A stretch of 64,000 bases of DNA from Hetaerina americana (lineage: Eukaryota > Arthropoda > Insecta > Odonata > Calopterygidae). This document shows, in pieces, positions 9,810 to 21,109 of the stretch. Location: NCBI GenBank assembly GCA_022747635.1, contig JAKTNV010000067.1, forward strand, positions 777,001 to 841,000. Reading direction: 5' to 3'. The notes under the pieces are model-generated. The model had not been told where the DNA came from. It saw nothing but the letters and a program-made list of their open reading frames with translations, and did no database searches. The position numbers and the translations under genes were made by a program. How positions within the stretch are numbered: the stretch's first letter is position 1; every line of letters begins with the position of its first letter.

Positions 9810-12800
9810 ATTGGACAGTGTTCATTCGTAAATGGGAAGCATGTAATTTATTTCTGGATTAAAATGCATTCCACATAATTTTGTGCATTTATGTTAAAAC
9901 AAACATATATACATGTATTTATGTAATCAATATTTTGTGATTGTTGTGAAAAATGATGCATGTACATAATAGATTTGTGCCCATACTTTCCAGTACTATC
10001 CTGTGATTGGTCTCATTTAAATAATCAGGGATACATTGTTGTGAGAAAGAGTTGAAGCTTTAATGATTTTCTTTTGAACTTTCCATTAGCAATGGCCTTG
10101 ATTACTGTCCTACTTGACCGCTTGCATATCCAACTGAATTCAATGCAGAGGCTTTTTATATGAGAATGTTGTCAATTTGTGCCTATGAATACAAGTGCTA
10201 TTTTTTAAATGTTTCTTGTGATGTTGTCGGATGAATATATATTTTGTCTTCTTCTGTTCCTGAAATCCAGATAAGAGCCCTGAATTATTTCATTGTTACT
10301 TTGGATTCTTGGAAATATTGTTGAACTTGTCTTAGTTATATGCAGATTCCTCAGTTAGAGTGGTTGTCATTTATGATAATTTTGAGGCCTAATGTTGATG
10401 CAAACACATTACCCCATGCATGAAATAAATGCCCCCTTCACTAGAAAACACTCTAAGGTGCAGATCTATTTTTAAGTTATCTTTTATAAATGAGTAGTCT
10501 CTGTTTTTGCAATTTGAATTTAAACACATCATTGTTAATGGCTGCAGGCATGCATATCCCTCTCTGGACCTTTATTCTTCCAGAACAGAAGCAGAGTCGA
10601 TTGTTGGATGCTTGCAGCTTTGGAATGTGTTAAGGTTCTTGAAGTTCTTCCATAAATTAATGCAGCAAGTCATAGTTTGCCATTTATGTACGCAATGTAT
10701 GCATGCACACATTTTCCAGCAACTATGACTTTGCGCATCAGGTGGTATTCATTTTTAGGGAGCATATCGTTTCATATTCAAAGTAAGTTATAGGGTTTTA
10801 CATTGTATTTATATGCATCGGATAGATATCATCGGTTTAAATACTTTGACTTCCATTAAGTTGCACCTACAGGTATTTTAACATCACTAAAAGCACAGCA
10901 CAGTTACTTTAAAGTTCAAGGTTAAGGGTTTGGAGGAATTTGATTTTAATGACGCATGAACTTGATATCTATCTCATGTGGGTAATTGATGAAACCTGTA
11001 TTTTTGTGCCTTCTTCATTTGTGTAATTCCATTCACAAGTTAATGATGCTGAGTTTCTCTATTTCTGGTGTTTTCTTCTCAAAAAACCAAACTCCCAGTG
11101 TAGGGCTGCTTCTGATGCAATTGTGTGTATAACAGTTGCACTTGTATTTTCTTATCAATATGCTTTTTCTGTTTAGAACAATGTTACTTGTAAAATATAA
11201 TAATTCTCTTCTCACATCACTCATTAGGGAGCACAGTCAAATAGGTGCAGTGTCTTTGCATGCCTGATCATCTCTCGAGTAAGACGGGTTGGAAGATTTG
11301 ATCTTCGTATTGCACGTTAGAGACAACACATTATCGTACATGATGACTTGATTTTGTTGTTTCCATTCGTGGATTACCCCGTTAACAAAAGTGTCCAAGT
11401 CTTTCATTGCACTAAATCAGGGTTCCCACAGGCATGGAAAATTAAATATTAGCCTTGGAAAACATTCAAGCCAGAGGATTTCCTATGGGTGTACCTTAAA
11501 ATTTTGAAATTTAGGCTATTCAGCTTCAAAAAAACCATAAACATGAAGATCTCAAAATATTTTTCCAAAACTTAAAGTGCATGGTACACCAGGAGGGCGG
11601 CCACTCTGTCAAGTATGTCAGGAAATTGGGATAAAGTCGGAAATAACAAATTTCTCAAAGAATAAAATTGAAAAACGATGAGGGTGAAGGGTATTTTTTT
11701 TCAAGTCTGTAAGAGTTTATGATTTGAGAATTCATCATGAGGGTGACATCTTGTTAGTTTTGAGAGTGGTTGGTGCTTAGTGCTGCGCGGGCAAGCTCAG
11801 GCAAAGGAAATGCTATAGAAAACAGCACCATGTGTGGTGGGTGCAGTGGGAAAGCACCCTCTCAGATTTCCTGTAGCATGCATTTGTTGCCCTGGGGTCG
11901 ATGCAATCACTGCGATGGGTTGGTGCCACTCTGATTCCAATCCTCTTTCTTTTAACCTGACATGGTTGAGTTGAATCTTGACCAGGAGCTGCAGTCGTGG
12001 GATGAATCAGAGGCTGATTATAACACTCCTCGGGTCCAAACAGTTGACATGAGTGAGCCAATGAAATTGGTGAACTTCACACACGGCAAAGGGCATAGGG
12101 AGGCTACGTTGGTGATTCTTTCTTTGTTTCATTTTACGTGGCTATTAGCCCGTAAGACAAGAATGACATGGGAACATGCGACTATATCATGGGGTGGTGC
12201 TACCTTGCTGGTATAAGGTGTCGCTGCATTGTGATGTGTGAATTTCACCAGCCGTTGGGCTTAGTATTGAGTGAACTCTACCATCACCAATTCAACGAAT
12301 CTTTGAGGTGATAACTCTGTTTGTACTGTGCAAAACAAGTGCATGAAAATGATGAAAAATATTCCTGTGATTGAAGCATTGAAATTTCATTTTTATGCTC
12401 CATAACTTTCATCTCATCTCATTCTGTTAGTGTATGTCAAACTTCTGGCCTGAAAATTTGAAGGAAATTTGTCAGTTAGAAGTGTTATGCAAACATTTGA
12501 CTCCTTGATATTTACTTAGGTATGGGCTGACTCCCTAGTTCTTCTGTTAATCGCCGACTTCCTCTTACGAGGCCATCATAATAGCAGTTGACGGATTAAT
12601 CAAAAAAAATTCAAATTACTATTGTTTTGATAAATTAATTCAAATAGAGTTAATTTGATAATCAAAGTTTGGTGTAGTAATGTCTTGTAATTTTTAAAAT
12701 AGAAGCTAAAATTTATGTAAAGCATTTTCTGTTGAATATTTTCTGATTCCTGCCATGCTCTGTCCTATTAAGTTAACTATTATAATGTTGGCAGATTTCA

Positions 12801-15800
12801 AAAACGTGAGATTCGTGGACTAAACAAGTCCTTGGACTTACCAAGTGTTTTGATAATGTCTGGCAATGTAGAAATATGATATAAGACATGTTTTCTTGGG
12901 TTTAATTAATCCATGAGATGGATTGTGATTTAAACAGTTTTCCATCTATGCTTCTGAATTATCCCCTTGCATAAATTGTATCAGTCACCCACTGGAGAAA
13001 CCAAGGCAGGATAAAACGATGGCAGTTAAAGCAACTCTGGTTAAGAGGGATTCAACTGTGGTTTTCCCTCTGGTCTTGCCCCAATCAGCCATCATTTGAT
13101 AATGTCTCATCTATGAATGTAAGAGGACTCAGCCATCAAATATTAAGGAATTATTTATTTTCATATCAAGTCCAAATGTCATAGTTTATGATTTGCTATT
13201 TTTTCGGTTACTTTTTGGCATAATATTCTGTTATAAAAGAAACTATAATGTCAAAAATTAATTTACCATGATTTTGTTGATTATTTGAAGAAATATGGTA
13301 TTCAATTGGATCTTTGATGCTAATTGTAAGTCAATGTAAGTGTTTATGGCAATGTACATGAAAATGCTATTTTTAATTATATGAAACATGATTGAATATA
13401 TATTTATCAAATTTATCCTAAATGGATTCCAATGTTGTTCGTTACGCAACACTCAATGTTTCAGTGTTGTAGTTAAAGTGATTCTCTTTAATGCTTGTAA
13501 CTACCAAATGTAATTTTGGCTGTTTATGGTTGTTGATGATAAATGTCTGGCATTCCAAAGTGAATACACAGATTTCTTGTTTTGGATAATATTAAGGTTA
13601 TTTTAGTCACCACATGATTTAATTGCCAAGATCAATGCCATCAGCATTTGAAAAACATTTAATGATTACTGATTAAGTGATATCACTTTTTTATTATTTA
13701 ATTAATTAATATGTTTGATAACTGTCCAGCGAGAAAATCATGCAATAGCCATAGCTTGCAATGCCCTTAGGAAATTGACTCTATTATCATTGAATTCATG
13801 TTAGAAACCTGGAAACTTATGGAATCGTAGGTGTGTGTAAATTATTTTAAAATCAATTCAACTCTTCATTTTTCTGTTTCTGCAGAATAAATCGAAAGCT
13901 GAGCAGTTTTTCCATCCCTCTGCTAATCTTTCCAGTTGTCATTTTGATCTGTCTGTACATTTTATATAAATATTTTGAGGCAATGATCCCATTAAGCATT
14001 AAATGTGCATTTTGTGCTGGTATTTCTCATAATGTCTTCTGAACCACATAATAGTAAAGAAAATGTGGGGGAAAGAGGGCAGGGCAGTGCTAGTTTTGGT
14101 TATGGTTTGGTAATAACTTTAGTCCAGAACACTAAATCCTTCCCATGCGTAATCATATTCGACCCTTAAATTCACTCATGTACTTAGAAATTGCATTGCA
14201 AGTTCCACACTCGACCACTAAGCTCTGCACAACCGGGCATCATAACAAACCCAGAGTGTATAGCATAAAGTGAATAAAGTGTGTGGTGTTTACATGTCCC
14301 TTTGACCCTAGGCAACAGAGTCTCCAAGTTTACTCTGGCCTTGTGTAATACTTCTAATTTAAAAGTAAAGAAAAACAGGGACCCATGGAAAGTCAAAGAA
14401 TATTCTCAGAGGTTTTATAGAGTTGTGCTGTTACTGTAAAATTTTAAGGCAAATGAAAATGTGAAAACTATCTGAATAATAGTGTTAGGTGGGGTGGATA
14501 TGATGACTAAAACACATTCCTTGAAAACAGTAGTTCTCTCAATACTTATAAATGGTAAATGCAAAACTGGGTTGACAGATTGACATGTTCAATTCATTCT
14601 CAAGCAGTTCCTGTGCTCTGGTTTGTTCTCGCCACCATTTGGTTCGCTAGCAACAATTTGTATCTTATTCAGTGCATAGCATGCCAGCGACGATTAAATG
14701 AGTTTTTTCCTTCCTTGAAGGCATGTGCTGATCTCGGAAACTTGGCATGTCACGCGATACGAAGAAGAAATATTGACAAATATTTCAGGCAAATCTGATA
14801 TATTTAAGGACCCCGCCAGACTTTTGATTAGGCTGGTTAGATCTTATAGATTTAGGCCACTAACAATATGTTTTGTCCCTCAATGGGACTGATCAGATAT
14901 TTCAGCATAATTGTGGATGAAATATCTCTCCCCTCTTAGCGAATGCCACTCAGATGTGACAAGCCAATTTTACAAAGCGATAGTTGCGCATGTTGGAACC
15001 AGATTGACGGCTTGTAAACATGAGGCAGTAGAGCCAACTTTGTGCCAAGCTTTGCATATTATGAATTAATATATTATTCAATTGACAAGTGTTTCATCCC
15101 ATCCCCATGACTGCTGAATTTTCCTGGAGAATTATGGAGTCTATTTAAACATACCTTTAATGATTTCTTAATAGTTGGACCTAGATTTCCTCTAAGGTAT
15201 TTTGATTTGTGAATGAGAAATATTTCCTGGACGGATGAAGGAATGGTGTGGCTGTATACCCCTTCACTCTGGTAAAATAAGGAAAACAGCAGACTTTCTT
15301 AGTCTGCCTAGCTCCTCATTGAAACTTTTAAAATATCTCATATCCTCTGGAGATGGCAGTTGCAACATGCAGGTACTCTCTATTATATTATGAACCATCT
15401 TTGTTGGGAGCACGGTATGTATACATCCTTTCATATACTATGTACAGAGTGAATTTGGGGTTAAAGACATAAATGGTGGATGCAGTTTTCTGGAAACTGT
15501 TTGCAATACTAAGAAATCTACCCAAAATATCAATTCTCAGGTGATTGGTTTTGGTTTGACTATGTTATTTCCCAGACAGGATTTTTTCAAAAAGATATCT
15601 TGGTTACAATTTTGAAATATTCTCTGAATGAAATAACTCATCCCAGTGGGATCCAATCACAATATCATAGGTTGATGGTAAGCTATAGTTATTGGTAAAT
15701 AGATTGACACTTCCATTCAGAACTTTAAGGTGTCATTGCCAGATGATATGAAATGTCTCCTTTGAAGAAGCATGGTCACATGAAATTCATTGGTGGAAGC

Positions 15801-17200
15801 TGAAGTTATTCATTAGGTAGCCAAAATACAAATGTAGTTAAACGTGTATTTATCTTGTATAATGTGCTAACGAAACTTGTAGAGTAGGTCCCTGCTATTG
15901 TGGTACATGATTTGACTTGTTTGACCTTGGATAAGTGGGTTTAATGCTGGAAACTTTATCAATTAAATCGACGTTACTATCCTAAATGTCTTCTTAGTTT
16001 GATGTGTTTTTCTAAAAAGACAAACTTGCTGAATAAAATAGTGTGAAAAAGAATAAAGAACCCTGGTAAATTTAATTAAAAATTAACTTTTAAACTTAAA
16101 TTAAGCTGTTGTAATTGATGCATTACTACATAGAAACAATTTCTCTGCTGTACTAACCAAAAGTCCTATCATTGGCATGTATGCATATCTAGTGGGGTGC
16201 CATGAAGTGGCCCTCCTGAGATTCTCTCCACGATTTATTCCTTGTATTTGCTTCCAATGAATTGTTTCAATTGATCAAGCATGCAAAAGCCGTATAAATC
16301 TGATTTATTAAAACAAGCATTTCAATTTTCATCTTTAGCCTTTTTCTTCCCTGAAAAGTGATGCTTGATTCTGGGTAGTACTTCCTTGCTGTTGAGAATT
16401 ATCAAATTTTCACTTCCATTAATGGTTCACAACTGAAAAAATTATATAGAGTTCTTAAAAAAATCAATATTGGTTATGGGATTGACACTTCGCAAGCCAA
16501 TAGTTCATGCCATCTTCTTTTAAAATCATTGTTTTGATTAAGTTTGAAGTTCGAGAGATATCGCCCTGATGGGAACTCTGCACTCTTTATATGCTTAAAG
16601 CTTTATTCTTCATATAACCACTCCAGTAGCTTACCATCAGGTTTAGACAAAAATAATCTACCCAACTTTAAAAATACATGCTAATGTATTTTTGCAAAAT
16701 TGTGTTTTAATACAACAGGGTTTTTCCAATATTCTTCTCACTAGTTAGTATGAAATTTTGCAATTGACGTTGTAGATTGCATATTTATTTAAAAAACTAA
16801 AAGATGTCATGCTTCGATTGTCACAAAACATTACAATGGTAATATCCTTCATCAAATGTTCATGCAGGGTCAATAAAGTCTCACATCTAATGCATGGCAA
16901 AGTTAGCGTCAAGTTCTGCATTACTAAATGTAAACCTCTCCTCACCTGTACCACCCAAAAAGCCAGGCACATGCACCACTGCACAAATGTTTATACCTGT
17001 GTCAGGGTCAGTGACCCCCAGATGCTGTTGTATTCATCAACCCATTTGAAATGATGATGAAATCCAAGATGACTTATTGTATATTTTGCTACATCTATTG
17101 TTTAGTAATTAATCTGTCGATTTTAGTTCAAGTAATTATAAAACTTGAATTCTGAAATTTTTCCTTCAATGCATCTTCAATAGAAATGATTATAAGTGAA
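9810..17200. other. 3' flank of b561, CpG-poor, no gene seen
   Basis: This is the b561 3'UTR of unknown length plus intergenic DNA. Codon-like open frames with homology are absent on both strands; the longest frames (for example 11962-12216 and 14559-14798) look random. CpG is scarce and TpG/CpA abundant, unlike the block that begins near 17215. No tRNA, rRNA or recognisable transposon was found. Confidence 0.45.
10424..10429 (+). terminator. possible polyadenylation signal of b561
   Basis: AATAAA about 615 bases after the b561 stop codon. It is a candidate 3' end only; the AT-rich sequence offers other hexamers. Confidence 0.25.
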
Positions 17201-17214
17201 ATTTAGACCTTGGT

Positions 17215-18860
17215 TTGAGAATTCACATTCCACCCTGGGGGGTCACCAAAATCAGGGCCCGATGGGACGGAAGATCTGGTCACTCCAATGTGATCTCTTC
17301 TCTTACCTCGGTTGAAATATTGACCATAGTACGGCTCCAGTCAGGAACTTTTTTATTTACTCTTCAAATGGATTCGCTTGAGTGCCAAAATACGAGTGAG
17401 ATGGATCATATTAGACACCACTTAATGTTCCCTAAAACAGCGAAAGTTTTGCGTTGGTTACGATACGTTGACCTATTGAATTAATGGGAAAGTAGAAAGC
17501 GTAGTGGTCGCTTTGAGCATCGTCTGCAGAGGTCGTTTCGCCCCGTGTACTAACTCGTAAAAATAAACACAAAAGAGCAATCAAGTCCATTGAGGGATTT
17601 GTTAATGCCCACTCGTCCTTGGACTCGCCTTCGTCATGGGCCATCCCCTTTTGTCATTCGCTGCTTTTTCACGAAGACTGTCGATATTCGTCACGAACTT
17701 GTAGATTTTGGACATTAAGGTGTTCTATAGCAAATACTGACCATCTTGTAAGCTGTAGCCTTGCCAATAATGAGATTAGAGTAGATAGATGCGTCCGATC
17801 CGACCTAAGGGCTAAGCAGATGCCAAAATCCGCGGATTGAACGGAATTAATGCAAATACGTAATGAGGAGTAATAAATAATCTTGTCCCAAAATTTAGCA
17901 TTGCAAACTTTGAAGAAATCTAACAATGACAAATAAAATCCTACCATGATATCTGACGCAGTTATCCATTTTTGCACTTCTTGAATTCATGGCGGTATTT
18001 GAAAAGCGCACTTTGCGTGAGTTTTAATTTGAAATATTGCAAGTATGTTGACATCCAAGATTACGGTTTTAGAGAAAGGAGGTTATACATTGGAACCAAT
18101 TTTGGCGTCCGCATTCCAGAACACGGCATTTCCCTTTTGTGAGCAACTAATGAAACTTTCAAGTTGCATCAGAGTGTGTTCAGAATTCCTACTTGTTCAC
18201 GTTATCCTGCGAGCCAACTAGGAACTAAAATTTTAAAAAAGTGCTTTTTCCCCCAAGAGCGGTCGCTTTCCGATATCCTGATCCCATATCGTTCGTGGAA
18301 AAAAATTCTTTACTATAGCAATTAGTTCCTCAGTCGATCTCTCGAATGTTATTGTCATAAAGCAATCGGGAAGTGTCACTCAATGTGACTGTCAAATGGA
18401 AAGGTGGCATTAACAATGACAGCGGCATGTCCTCTCAGAAATAAGCAAGTGGCGTTCCGTGAACTTGACCGCAGGAGGAGATAAGCGCATGTGCTCTGGA
18501 GCTGGAATGCATTATCCAAGCACGCCTCTCCCTGCCGGTGACTCAAATTTCAACGGGGCGGCAGGATCCCAAACTACTTCACAACAACCCGCGGGGGGCC
18601 TCCCTCTTTGGAGCCCCCGTGAAGGTTCCACTGATAAACTCGACGCTAGGGGGGCGCATCTTGCCCAGCAGCGTTATATTTGCCGGAGTGAAACAAGGGA
18701 GCCTTTCGTCGTGATTATCGATCCGGATCCGGTTTATCGCTTGACCCCCCTCCCAGTTCCCCAGTGACTCACAGTAAGTAAACCAGTCCTTCGAGACGTC
18801 TTCCATCGGCTCACGAGAACGACCATCCATTAAGGGCTCAATCGATGGTAGAGATGCCGT
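17215..18860. other. CpG-richer block, function unknown
   Basis: Base composition changes abruptly here: CpG becomes frequent and GC-rich patches appear, the densest at 18460-18780. A 102-codon frame (18459-18767) has no recognisable domain. ACAGTAAGTAA at about 18771 would be an acceptable splice donor just after that frame's stop. It could be an unmethylated regulatory region, a non-coding first exon or old repeat sequence; I cannot decide. Confidence 0.3.
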
Positions 18861-19025
18861 ATAATATTACAATCGATGAACTTTTAGGAATTCTTTAATC
18901 CACGTAGTCATTGGGGCGTTGGTTGCTCTTAGCCCCCGATATGAGAGTTCACCCAGATTCAGGATTAGTTTATCAAACAATGAGTCTCCTACTATTCTAT
19001 TCTGTAAAATCTCCTTAAATCTCAA

Positions 19026-19160
19026 TCTGCACAAATACCCCGCAATCCGCCATAAAGGTGTGGGGTCCAATCACCAGGCGAAAAGGGTTAGGATGAGGGA
19101 GGGTATTCAAGGGGTGAGGGAAAGGAACATCCACTTGTAATTCCCAAAAAGACGAGCATG
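19026..19160 (-). repeat. 3' end stub of LINE family (5'-truncated copy)
   Basis: On the minus strand it ends with GGATTGCGGGGTATTTGTGC, the counterpart of the full element's GGCTTGCGGGGTATTATGTA at about 24448-24467. Only 3'UTR sequence remains. It directly adjoins the 3' end of another minus-strand copy (19165-20075). Confidence 0.6.
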
Positions 19161-19164
19161 GTGC

Positions 19165-20075
19165 TGCACAAATATCTACATCTACGTAATACCCCGCAAA
19201 CCGTCGCAAGGACGAGTGGCAGGGGGTGGTAGGCCCCCAGCCATTCTACATACATTCCCTCTATTTCCTCATGCACCGCGACCCACCAAAAACCGCGTGG
19301 AAAGGGGGCGACCGATCACAAATCATGCAACATGCCTTCGCATATTACGAGAATTACATGGTTAGCAGCTATGCCTACACAAAGAGGACAAGGAAATACA
19401 TTGAAGGAGGGCAAGAACACATGCGATTCAGACACTTATTACCGGTTTGTACGCATTCCGGGCGGGAAATTCACAAATACAAGGGGCTTTATACATGTAC
19501 ATTGATCTACTCCCCATCTGGCTCAAGGGCGCACGGCGGGGGGCCAGACTTGGGTAGTGTTTTGTGGAAATTTAATCTTGTAAACCCCTATTTTCGACAG
19601 CGTGAACCAATATTTTCTTAGGTTTTCCCCCTTCTATTGTTGTCAAGGATAGTGCGCGGGAAAAACGAAAACTTGAATCTATCAGTTCGACAATCTAACT
19701 CTCTAATTTTGTGACGATTGTCGGCCTTACTAATGTAATTAGGGGGCCTTACTAATGTAATTAGGGGGCCTAATTATGCCTACAGCGGCTGATGCGAAAC
19801 CAAACGTTTTATATCTATGTAATAAGGTTATATAGCCCTGAGTCTTCACATTTCTAAAGGTTCCCACCCCAGATTCTGTATTGAATTCGTGACGCTTTTT
19901 GTCCTTTGGTACGAGTTTTTCAAGAAGCCTAGTGAGCTTTATCAGTGCCGTATTCAATTCTGAAATAAATGTTTTTTGAAAAGGATCCCAAACGCTCGCC
20001 TCATACTCAATGTGAGGCCTTACCAAAGATAAATAGCATGTTTCCTTCACCTTTTCGTCCCTAATACATGCATGT
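19165..20075 (-). pseudogene. 5'-truncated LINE copy (RT C-terminus and 3'UTR)
   Basis: The minus-strand frame 20050-19739 starts KETCYLSLVRPHIEYEASVW and is homologous to KERCYHALVRPHLEYACSVW of the intact element's ORF2 (near 23526-23585). Further down, the minus strand reads GGTTTGCGGGGTATTACGTA and the tail GATGTAGATATT near 19165-19210, the family's 3' end. Frame and sequence between are degenerate. It is a separate, older insertion in inverted orientation to the full-length copy beside it. Confidence 0.75.
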
Positions 20076-20216
20076 TAGCGGAAAACTTAGTTTTTAACAC
20101 GGTAAAATTTTACACGCTACAGAAGTTCTCAGGTATATTAAATAGTGGGGAATAATGATGGTCCTCAACCACCTGTTGTATGATAGACCTCCTTCATACT
20201 TAGACAGGTCAGGTAG

Positions 20217-21002
20217 ATCAGGAAATCTCCCAACGAGGGAGTGTCTCACGTCCGTAGGTCGGACGATTGGAGGGTCGTCTCTCGGGGCAAGGGGAAGGTA
20301 ACGCTGCGGCGTGGATTGGACTCTGCGGAGGCAGATACCATCCCCGTCTCCAACAGGTACCAGGTGCTGTCGGATGACAGCACCACCGTACCTGCAGCCC
20401 CTATCCCTACTCCGAGGGCACTGCCTAGGGTAAGACGTCAGAGAACGGGAAGGGAGGGAGTTGTAGTAATAGGTAGCTCGAATGTCCGTCGTGTAATGGT
20501 TCCATTGAGGGAAAGGGCGCGCCGCGTAGGCGCCGATCAACGGGTGACCGCCTGGTGTATACCAGGCGGAGGAGTCCCTCAGGTGACGAAGGCAATCGAG
20601 GCGGCGGTCAAAGGCACGAAGTGCTCTAGGCTGCAGGTCGTGGCCCATGTGGGCACCAACGACGTCACGGACCGTGGATCCGAGGAGGTCCTCCGTTCCC
20701 TTAGGGAACTGAACTCCGAGGTGAAGCGCGTCCAGGGCGTCGCGGGGGTTCGGCTGGGACTAACGGTCTGCAGCATCGTTCCGAGGGAGGATCGCGGGTC
20801 TCTGGTTTGGAGCCGAGTGGAAGGCATAAACCAGAGACTATCGAGATTCTGCTCGGACATAGGAGCCTCCTTCGTCGACCTGAGACCAACCCTCCGATCT
20901 TGCAGGACTCCCCTTAACCGATCTGGGGTCCATTACACGGCGGAAGCGGCGAGTAAGGTGGCGGATAGGATACTCGACCACTGTAGGCCTTTTTTAGGAT
21001 AA
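20217..21002 (+). CDS. LINE ORF1, SGNH-hydrolase-type protein
   Basis: The frame is open from 20217. The first usual-type start would be GTG at 20241 and no ATG precedes it, so the true start is unclear or 5' truncated. Counting from 20241 (253 residues), residues 38-46 read SNRYQVLSD. An SGNH/GDSL fold follows: VVVIGSSN around 74-81 (nucleophile Ser block), AHVGTNDV around 135-142 (block III) and GVHYT around 231-235 (catalytic His). The Asp usually three residues before that His is Ser here (SGVH), so esterase activity may be lost. ORF1 proteins with an esterase domain are known in CR1-group LINEs, where they probably bind RNA or membranes. ORF2 follows on the same strand. Confidence 0.75.
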   Translation: MRKSPNEGVSHVRRSDDWRVVSRGKGKVTLRRGLDSAEADTIPVSNRYQVLSDDSTTVPAAPIPTPRALPRVRRQRTGREGVVVIGSSNVRRVMVPLRERARRVGADQRVTAWCIPGGGVPQVTKAIEAAVKGTKCSRLQVVAHVGTNDVTDRGSEEVLRSLRELNSEVKRVQGVAGVRLGLTVCSIVPREDRGSLVWSRVEGINQRLSRFCSDIGASFVDLRPTLRSCRTPLNRSGVHYTAEAASKVADRILDHCRPFLG

Positions 21003-21109
21003 AGGGCAGGTCACTTAGTGGGTCAGTAACATCTGGGGATAGCGCGTATAATATTATTAATAAAAATATAAAAGTCACCGACAACACTGGCATTGATTTA
21101 GAAAGAATT

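Noticed and set aside
19226..19621. A 131-codon plus-strand frame
   Set aside because: Antisense to the 3' part of the minus-strand LINE copy; no domain.
20094..20648. A 184-codon minus-strand frame
   Set aside because: It overlaps the LINE ORF1 antisense in GC-rich sequence and shows no domain; the plus frame carries the SGNH motifs.
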